This document shows, piece by piece, positions 56,770 to 61,653 of a stretch of DNA of 61,653 nucleotides; the first letter of the stretch is position 1; each line of letters begins with the position of its first letter. Below the pieces are notes generated by a model, which saw nothing but the letters and a program-made list of their open reading frames with translations, did not search any database and was not told the origin of the DNA. The translations under genes were made by a program, and so were the position numbers. Origin of the DNA: JBBUX01 sp037445775 (GTDB lineage Bacteria; Actinomycetota; Coriobacteriia; Anaerosomatales; PHET01); contig JBBIJX010000005.1 of the NCBI GenBank assembly GCA_037445775.1, positions 1-61,653 of the forward strand, read 5' to 3'.

Positions 56770-57842
56770 GACGGCCTCAGCTCTCTGATGAGCACCTCTT
56801 CAGCAGCCTCTTCACCGCGTCCAGGCGTCGATGCCAAGTCGAGATACAGCTGCACAGGTGACGCCACTCGCTTCCCGTGGAGAACGCGAGCACCCAGAAA
56901 GATGCCCTCGTCATGCGGCTTCAACAGCAAAAAATTGCCGCCGCTCTCAACGGTCTTGAGCTCCGCGCCGACCGCAGCTGCCTCAAGTCTCGACTCCACA
57001 TAGACCGTTGAACGGCTGTATCTCACTCGGGGAGACGACATGCGAGCGCCCGAGAAGCCTGTCAGCGCGTATCGCACCTGCTCCCTCGCGCACCAATCTG
57101 CAACGGCTGACTCCGCGTTATCGGCGCTGGCCATCGTGTAGTACTCACCAACGGCGTTGTCTCGGTATGAATAGGCCTGCGCCCACTCCATCAGCACCCG
57201 CTCAGGATCGGCAAGCAGGACGCCGTCATCGGTGGTGCGAATCCATTCCCGTTCCTCGAGTTCCTTCTTCACTTTCGAGACGAGACCGAGACTCACATCG
57301 GCGGCGCTGGCAAGCTGCTGAACCTTCCATGGCCGTGATTCGCCCAGCATCAGACGAATGATGCGCGACGACTTCGGTGAGAACAGCGACGCTCGACTTC
57401 GTCGCTCCTTGTAAGTGTTCTCTGGCGACACCTTCTCGAGATAGGCATCCCTGAACTCAAGCCTGCAGTTGCCAACCAGGTCGAGGTATCCGGTCCCGGC
57501 CTCTCGACAGATCCGGGCACTTGCCTCAGATATGTACGGGGCAGTTACACAGGGATACGCGGCGCTCACCTGAGAGTCGGAAAGCATCCGTCTGAGTTCG
57601 TCGATCGCCTCTCGCGTGCGACGGGGCTGGCCACTCGACTTGGCCTCCACGAGCAGCTTCTCTCTTCGACCCAGAATCGTTACGTCCACGATCAGGTCCG
57701 CAGTCATGCCGTTCGCCAAGCGCACATCGCGTTCCACCCGACCGATCTCGGAACGCGGTGCGCCTGCAACGCAGCGCTCGAGTGCATCGGTGAACCGTGA
57801 GATGAGTTCTGGTTCTTTCACTAGAATCGACCTTTTCACCAT
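56763..57842 (-). CDS. AbiEi-like winged-helix protein with nuclease-like N-domain
   Basis: 359 residues. The N-terminal 130 residues look like a PD-(D/E)xK fold: ADLIVDVTILGRREKLLVEAKSSGQ supplies Asp, Glu and Lys in the right order. A winged HTH follows (about 155-215, VQQLASAADVSLGLVSKVKKELEEREWI), then an AbiEi-like C-terminal half (YALTGFSGARMSSP..., VQLYLDLASTPGRGEEAAE). In AbiE systems the AbiEi protein is the antitoxin and autorepressor; here the extra nuclease-like domain could add an effector or be only structural. The ATG lies at the centre of a nested dyad, consistent with autorepression. No ribosome-binding site is seen. Confidence 0.65.
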   Translation of the reverse strand: MVKRSILVKEPELISRFTDALERCVAGAPRSEIGRVERDVRLANGMTADLIVDVTILGRREKLLVEAKSSGQPRRTREAIDELRRMLSDSQVSAAYPCVTAPYISEASARICREAGTGYLDLVGNCRLEFRDAYLEKVSPENTYKERRSRASLFSPKSSRIIRLMLGESRPWKVQQLASAADVSLGLVSKVKKELEEREWIRTTDDGVLLADPERVLMEWAQAYSYRDNAVGEYYTMASADNAESAVADWCAREQVRYALTGFSGARMSSPRVRYSRSTVYVESRLEAAAVGAELKTVESGGNFLLLKPHDEGIFLGARVLHGKRVASPVQLYLDLASTPGRGEEAAEEVLIRELRPSW

Positions 57843-57874
57843 TCGGTGAAACTAACCATATCAATGAAAGAACC
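57811..57874 (-). promoter_or_regulatory. Nested 64-bp dyad operator of AbiE-like operon
   Basis: Inner dyad TTTCACC-ATTC-GGTGAAA (57834-57851) and outer 10-bp arms GGTTCTTTCA (57811-57820) and TGAAAGAACC (57865-57874) share the same centre, 57842.5, which is the start codon of the AbiEi-like gene. Four TTTCA[C/T] half-sites result, the outer and inner ones 18 bp apart on each side. This fits cooperative binding of an autorepressor. Confidence 0.75.
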
Positions 57875-57923
57875 GCCCGTCAACGCGCAAACCATCACGA
57901 AGCATGACCTGCCTATTGAGTCC

Positions 57924-58322
57924 TCAAGTCGCAGCCTCGTCGGTCGCTCGCCGGTAGCCCCGGAGCAGCCGCCGCGACCAGCGTTCGAGCCGCGCCTGCA
58001 CCTTGGGCGACCGGTGCTCCCAACGGTCGATGCCTTGCCAATGCCACACGTGGCCCACCACCCCGTGGGCGATCGTGTCTTGCGTGGCGTGCAGCGCCTC
58101 GCCCAGCGCGACGAGGTCTCTCGCGCGAACGGCGCGACGGTAGCGCCTCCACGCAAGCAGCGGGGCCCCCGCGAGCGGCCAGTGATAGCGCCAGTACCGG
58201 GCGCCGGTCCGGGTGACGTCGCAGTCCCAGTTCGCCCGGGCGATCGCCGTTGCGTCTTGCGGCGCGAAGCCCTCATCGAGCGCCCAGTCGCGGGTCAGGT
58301 CGTAGTGAACCTCACGGTTCAC
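57924..58322 (-). CDS. Small phospholipase-C/S1-P1-like protein
   Basis: 132 residues from GTG 58322, 12 bp after the ftsH stop. It resembles a short zinc-dependent phospholipase C or S1/P1 nuclease core: NREVHYDLTRDWALDEGF at the N-terminus and the metal-ligand-like LGEALHATQDTIAHGVVGHVWHW in the middle. It has no signal peptide, whereas known zinc phospholipases are secreted and about twice as long. Function uncertain; it could be a cytoplasmic derivative. The start codon lies in a GTGAACC/GGTTCAC palindrome (58305-58322) formed by coding sequence. Confidence 0.55.
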   Translation of the reverse strand: MNREVHYDLTRDWALDEGFAPQDATAIARANWDCDVTRTGARYWRYHWPLAGAPLLAWRRYRRAVRARDLVALGEALHATQDTIAHGVVGHVWHWQGIDRWEHRSPKVQARLERWSRRLLRGYRRATDEAAT

Positions 58323-58334
58323 GCGCGTGCGCCC

Positions 58335-60326
58335 CTACGCGTTGAGGATGGGCGGCGCAGCCGGCGGCGCCTCGGCATCGTCCGAACCTTCACCGGCATC
58401 GACCGCCTGCGACGCGGCAACGGCCTCTCCAGCCTCTGGCTCATCCGCGTCTGCCGGCGGTTCTTCGGCCGCCATCGCAGCCTTCTGCTCCAGATACTCG
58501 TCCCACCGCCCGTCGAGCAGCGCCTCGAGCTCGTCCTTGTCGACCGTCTCTCGCTCAAGAAGCACCGCAGCCATGAGGTCGAGTTGCTCGCGGCGGTCCG
58601 TGAGGATCTCGCGCGCCCGCTGATAGCCCTCGTCGATGAGGCGCGCGACCTCCTTGTCGATCTCGTACGCGATCTCGGGGCTGTAGTCCGCATTCGCTGA
58701 GAAGTCGCGTCCCAAGAAGACCTCGTGGTTCGCGTCGCCGAACGTTTGCGGCCCGAGCCGCTCGCTCATGCCGTAGCGCATCACCATCGACTTCGCCAGC
58801 TTGGTCGCGCGCTCGATATCGTTGGCCGCACCGGTGGTGACGTCGGCGAACACGATCTCCTCGGCGGCGCGACCGCCAAGCATCATCGCGATCTCGTCGA
58901 GCATCTCGCCCTTCGTCGCGCTGTACTTGTCCTCCGTGGGCAGCGACATCGTGTAGCCGAGCGCCCGCCCGCGCGGGATGATCGTCACCTTGTGGATGGG
59001 GTCGGTCTTGGGCAGGACGTGCCCAACGATGGCGTGTCCCGACTCATGGTAGGCGGTGTTTCGCCGCTCGTCTTCGGACATGACGCGGCTCTTGCGCTCC
59101 GGCCCGGCGACGACGCGGTCGATGCCCTCCTCCATCTCCGCCATGTCGATGCGCTTCTTGCCGTGACGCGCGGCGAGCAACGCGGCCTCGTTGATGAGGT
59201 TCGCGAGGTCCGCTCCGGTGAAGCCGGGCGTGCGGCGCGCGAGCACCTCGAGGTCGACGTCGTCGGTGAGCGGCTTGCCCCGCGCGTGCACCTTCAGGAT
59301 GCCGTGACGGCCCTTGAGGTCCGGCCGGTCCACGACGACCTGCCGGTCGAAGCGGCCGGGACGGAGCAGCGCCGGGTCAAGGATATCGGGGCGGTTCGTC
59401 GCCGCGATGAGGATGACGTTGTCCTTGAGGTCGAAACCGTCCATCTCGACGAGCAGCTGGTTGAGCGTCTGCTCGCGCTCGTCGTGCCCGCCGCCCAGGC
59501 CCGCGCCACGCTGGCGGCCCACCGCGTCGATCTCGTCCATGAAGATGATGCAGGGGCTCGCCGCCTTCGCCTGTTCGAACAGGTCGCGAACGCGACTCGC
59601 TCCCACGCCCACGAACATCTCGACGAAGTCCGAGCCCGAGATGGAGAAGAACGGCACCGCGGCCTCACCGGCCACCGCGCGTGCGAGCAGCGTCTTGCCG
59701 GTACCCGGAGGCCCAACGAGCAGCACGCCCTTCGGGATCTTGGCGCCGAGCGCCTGGAACTTCGCAGGGTTGGCGAGGAAATCCTTGATCTCCTCGAGCT
59801 CCTCGATGGCCTCGTCGGCGCCGGCGACATCCTTGAAGGTCACACGCGGGCTGTCGCGCGTCATGCGCTTCACGCGCGCCTTACCGAAGCTCATGACCTT
59901 GGAGTTGCCGCCCTGCATCTGGTTCAAGAAGAAGATCATCACGCCCACGAGCAAGAGGATGGGCAGCAGCGAGGCGAGAATCGACCAGAGCGGGTTCGGC
60001 CCGGAGTTGTTGACCTCGTACGGAGTGTTGTTCGCGAGCGCGAACTCGGTGAACGAGTCGCTGCCGGCCCACGTGGCCGTGTAGCTTTTCGCGTCCTTCT
60101 TGGCCTTCTTGTCCTCGGGTGATCCCCAGTACTCGCCGGTGATCGACCCGTCACGCGTCCAGTAGGTGGACGACTTGATGAGCCCGCCCTTGGCGGACGT
60201 GACGAACTCGCTCGTGGTGAGCTTCTCGGGTCCGGTCGCGCCTCGCGTCATGGAGTCCATGACGACCCAGACGAGCACCCCAAGCAGGATGAGGTAGATT
60301 ACGACCGTTCGGAAGTTCTTGTTCAC
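58335..60326 (-). CDS. ftsH: ATP-dependent membrane zinc metalloprotease FtsH
   Basis: 663 residues. Two membrane helices (about 8-24 and 114-135) flank an extracytoplasmic domain. The AAA module has Walker A GPPGTGKT (205-212), Walker B IIFMDEID, the SRH region ATNRPDILDPALLRPGRFD, and the peptidase motif HESGH (427-431). The Ala/Glu-rich tail after about 620 is low-complexity. It degrades misfolded and short-lived membrane and cytosolic proteins. It follows hpt by 35 bp in the conserved tilS-hpt-ftsH order. Confidence 0.97.
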   Translation of the reverse strand: MNKNFRTVVIYLILLGVLVWVVMDSMTRGATGPEKLTTSEFVTSAKGGLIKSSTYWTRDGSITGEYWGSPEDKKAKKDAKSYTATWAGSDSFTEFALANNTPYEVNNSGPNPLWSILASLLPILLLVGVMIFFLNQMQGGNSKVMSFGKARVKRMTRDSPRVTFKDVAGADEAIEELEEIKDFLANPAKFQALGAKIPKGVLLVGPPGTGKTLLARAVAGEAAVPFFSISGSDFVEMFVGVGASRVRDLFEQAKAASPCIIFMDEIDAVGRQRGAGLGGGHDEREQTLNQLLVEMDGFDLKDNVILIAATNRPDILDPALLRPGRFDRQVVVDRPDLKGRHGILKVHARGKPLTDDVDLEVLARRTPGFTGADLANLINEAALLAARHGKKRIDMAEMEEGIDRVVAGPERKSRVMSEDERRNTAYHESGHAIVGHVLPKTDPIHKVTIIPRGRALGYTMSLPTEDKYSATKGEMLDEIAMMLGGRAAEEIVFADVTTGAANDIERATKLAKSMVMRYGMSERLGPQTFGDANHEVFLGRDFSANADYSPEIAYEIDKEVARLIDEGYQRAREILTDRREQLDLMAAVLLERETVDKDELEALLDGRWDEYLEQKAAMAAEEPPADADEPEAGEAVAASQAVDAGEGSDDAEAPPAAPPILNA

Positions 60327-60361
60327 GTGATCTTCGCTCCTTGCGTCGCCGACATCCGACG

Positions 60362-60913
60362 TCAGTCCTGGTAGATGTCCTGTCGCAACACGCCTATGTA
60401 GGGCAGGTTGCGATACCGCTCCGCGTAGTCGAGGCCGTAGCCCACGACGAACTCGTCGGGGATGTCGAACCCGACGTACTTGCAGTCGATAGGTACCCGC
60501 TGCTTGCCTTGCTTGCTCAGAAGAGTGACGACCTCGAGCGAGCGGGGCTTGCGCGACGCGAGGTTCTTCAGCAGATACTTCAGCGTGAGTCCGGTGTCCA
60601 GGATGTCCTCGACCACGAGCACGTGGCGCCCCTCGATACCCTCGTCGAGATCCTTGAGGATGCGCACGACGCCAGACGTCTTCGTCGACGAGCCGTAGCT
60701 CGAGACCGCCATGAAGTCGATCTCCACCGGTGAAGTCATCTCACGCGACAGATCCGCCACGAACAGCGCGGCGCCGCGCAGCACCGTGACAAGCAACACC
60801 GGCTCGCCGCCGTAGTCGCGGCTGATGGCATCTCCGAGCTCCGCGACGCGCGCGCGGATCTCCTCCTCCGAGAGGACTACCCGCTCGATGTCGGTGTGTA
60901 TCGAGTCGCTCAC
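60362..60913 (-). CDS. hpt: Hypoxanthine phosphoribosyltransferase
   Basis: A 183-residue purine salvage enzyme. The PRPP-binding motif is VLVVEDILDTGLTL, with VLRGAALFVADL earlier and the flexible-loop SSYGSSTKTSG in the middle. GTG 60913 overlaps the tilS stop by 4 bp; the open frame to 60964 lies inside tilS. The tilS-hpt-ftsH arrangement is widespread in Gram-positive bacteria. Confidence 0.95.
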   Translation of the reverse strand: MSDSIHTDIERVVLSEEEIRARVAELGDAISRDYGGEPVLLVTVLRGAALFVADLSREMTSPVEIDFMAVSSYGSSTKTSGVVRILKDLDEGIEGRHVLVVEDILDTGLTLKYLLKNLASRKPRSLEVVTLLSKQGKQRVPIDCKYVGFDIPDEFVVGYGLDYAERYRNLPYIGVLRQDIYQD

Positions 60914-61653
60914 GCACCCGCTCCCGTCGTCGTGCCCGATTCCGTCGCCTCGCCCGCCTTCCACGTGACACGCACGGAGCGCCTTGTCTCCGGCGTCACG
61001 CGGTACTCCTCACTCATCCGCACGCCGGCGAGCCACACGATGCGTTCGCCGTCGCGCACCACCGGACGCATTCGCCGCAGCCGCTTCGGCACCTTCGCGT
61101 CAATCAGCAGGTCAGAGAGCTTCCGGCTCCCATCCATGCCGAACGGGCGCATCCGATCGCCGTCACGTAACGCGTCCACCACAAGCGCCCCGGACGTCCG
61201 GCCCGCGTCGATCACGATGGAGTGGGCCGTGCCCGACGTGTCGTCCGTCCCGGTCTCTTCAGCGAATACCTCACCAGCAGCGCCGAGGTCCGCGTGTCCA
61301 GGAAGTGTGAGCAGGGCCGGTTGCAGACACGGCGCCTCAGCGTCCGCGTATGAGACGACCAGTGTAGCGTATTCGGTGCGCGCGCTGAGACCGCCCGGCA
61401 GGTCGCGCGCGAAGGCGTCAGACGCGAGTCCCGTGACGAGCGCATCCACATGCGCGGCTTCGATCCGCGACGCCTCGGGGAACGCCTCGATGAGCGCCGC
61501 ACGCATGACGCGGCGCGCCATCGTGCGCTCGAGCGTGCGCATGCACTCACGCTCGAAGCGCACCTCGCCCGGGGCGATCTCGGCGAAACCCCGCACGAAC
61601 CCGTCGGCCATGCGCGCGAGCAGCGCGTCGTCGTCGCCGAGGAGGTCCATGGT
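60910..61653 (-). CDS. tilS: tRNA(Ile)-lysidine synthase, C-terminal part
   Basis: A partial gene: the frame runs off the right edge, so the N-terminal PP-loop ATPase domain (SGGxDS) is outside the window. The visible 248 codons include the helical middle and the C-terminal TilS domain with RDGDRMRPFGMDGSRKLSDLL and AKVPKRLRRMRPVV, ending after EEYRVTPETRR. TilS modifies C34 of tRNA-Ile(CAU) to lysidine. It is 4-bp overlapped with hpt. Confidence 0.9.
   Translation of the reverse strand, partial: TMDLLGDDDALLARMADGFVRGFAEIAPGEVRFERECMRTLERTMARRVMRAALIEAFPEASRIEAAHVDALVTGLASDAFARDLPGGLSARTEYATLVVSYADAEAPCLQPALLTLPGHADLGAAGEVFAEETGTDDTSGTAHSIVIDAGRTSGALVVDALRDGDRMRPFGMDGSRKLSDLLIDAKVPKRLRRMRPVVRDGERIVWLAGVRMSEEYRVTPETRRSVRVTWKAGEATESGTTTGAGA

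Noticed and set aside
58305..58322. GTGAACC/GGTTCAC palindrome as an operator
   Set aside because: It lies wholly within the first codons of the phospholipase-like gene (VNREVH) and similar short palindromes arise by chance; no promoter is seen next to it.
1..61653. CRISPR array, insertion sequence or integrase gene
   Set aside because: No regularly spaced repeats, no transposase (DDE or Tyr/Ser recombinase) motifs and no terminal inverted repeats were seen anywhere in the window.

Overview
This is a GC-rich chromosomal segment, most likely from an anaerobic or facultative member of the Actinomycetota. I favour the class Coriobacteriia (Anaerosomatales/OPB41-like lineages). The reasons are dense gene packing with GTG and TTG starts and 4-8 bp overlaps, a radical-SAM (AhbD-type) heme synthase beside hemB, a complete Ccm cytochrome c maturation operon, a Gram-positive-style Tad pilus locus without a secretin, and the tilS-hpt-ftsH block. 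The taxonomic call is inference from gene content; no rRNA gene is present.

Layout. 183-6557 (minus): hemL, then a cell-surface group of two NAD-dependent epimerases, an O-antigen-ligase-like polymerase and a UbiA-type prenyltransferase, followed by a divergent LPG-synthase/flippase-like membrane protein (6805-7797). 7841-14103 (minus): heme synthesis (hemA-hemC-hemD, a hairpin terminator, tRNA-Ala(CGC), a second terminator, then a small membrane protein, hemB and ahbD). 14403-17122: an accessory patch with an AAA/DUF4143 ATPase flanked by 24-bp direct repeats and an AlbA_2/Schlafen-type regulator. 17204-24477 (minus): SDR, CcsA/HemX-like protein and ccmE-F-A-B-C-D. A 27-bp promoter-proximal element is shared by hemA and ccmE, which suggests that heme synthesis and cytochrome c maturation are controlled together. 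24694-26216: an unusual Rossmann protein and HTH protein pair. 26343-37506: cofactor genes (coaX, bioY with a BirA box, birA, nadC-nadB-nadA, panC-panB, folK), with a two-component system and a DedA protein among them.

37574-40407 is a mobile-looking island that splits the folate cluster (folE-folP on one side, folK on the other; folB is not seen). It holds an NgoMIV-type restriction-modification system, an internally deleted vsr mismatch endonuclease gene and a YefM-YoeB toxin-antitoxin pair. A 17-bp direct repeat, which is the 3' end of yoeB, brackets the R-M cassette. 41977-55825 (minus) is a Tad/Flp pilus operon: histidine kinase and LuxR response regulator, flp, tadE, tadG-like, cpaB, cpaE, tadA, a tadB fused to a von Willebrand A domain, tadC and a secreted NHL-repeat protein of 1063 residues. 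55945-57842 is an AbiE-like operon (nuclease-fold/winged-helix protein plus nucleotidyltransferase) whose start codon sits at the centre of a nested 64-bp dyad. The window ends with a small phospholipase-C-like protein, ftsH, hpt and the 3' part of tilS.

The most noteworthy material is the R-M/vsr/TA island and its target duplication, the AbiE-like operon with its nested operator, the hemA/ccmE shared element and structured hemA leader, the cysteine-type double-OB CcmE, and the repeats around the AAA ATPase. All calls come from reading the sequence and from remembered family signatures; no database search was run.
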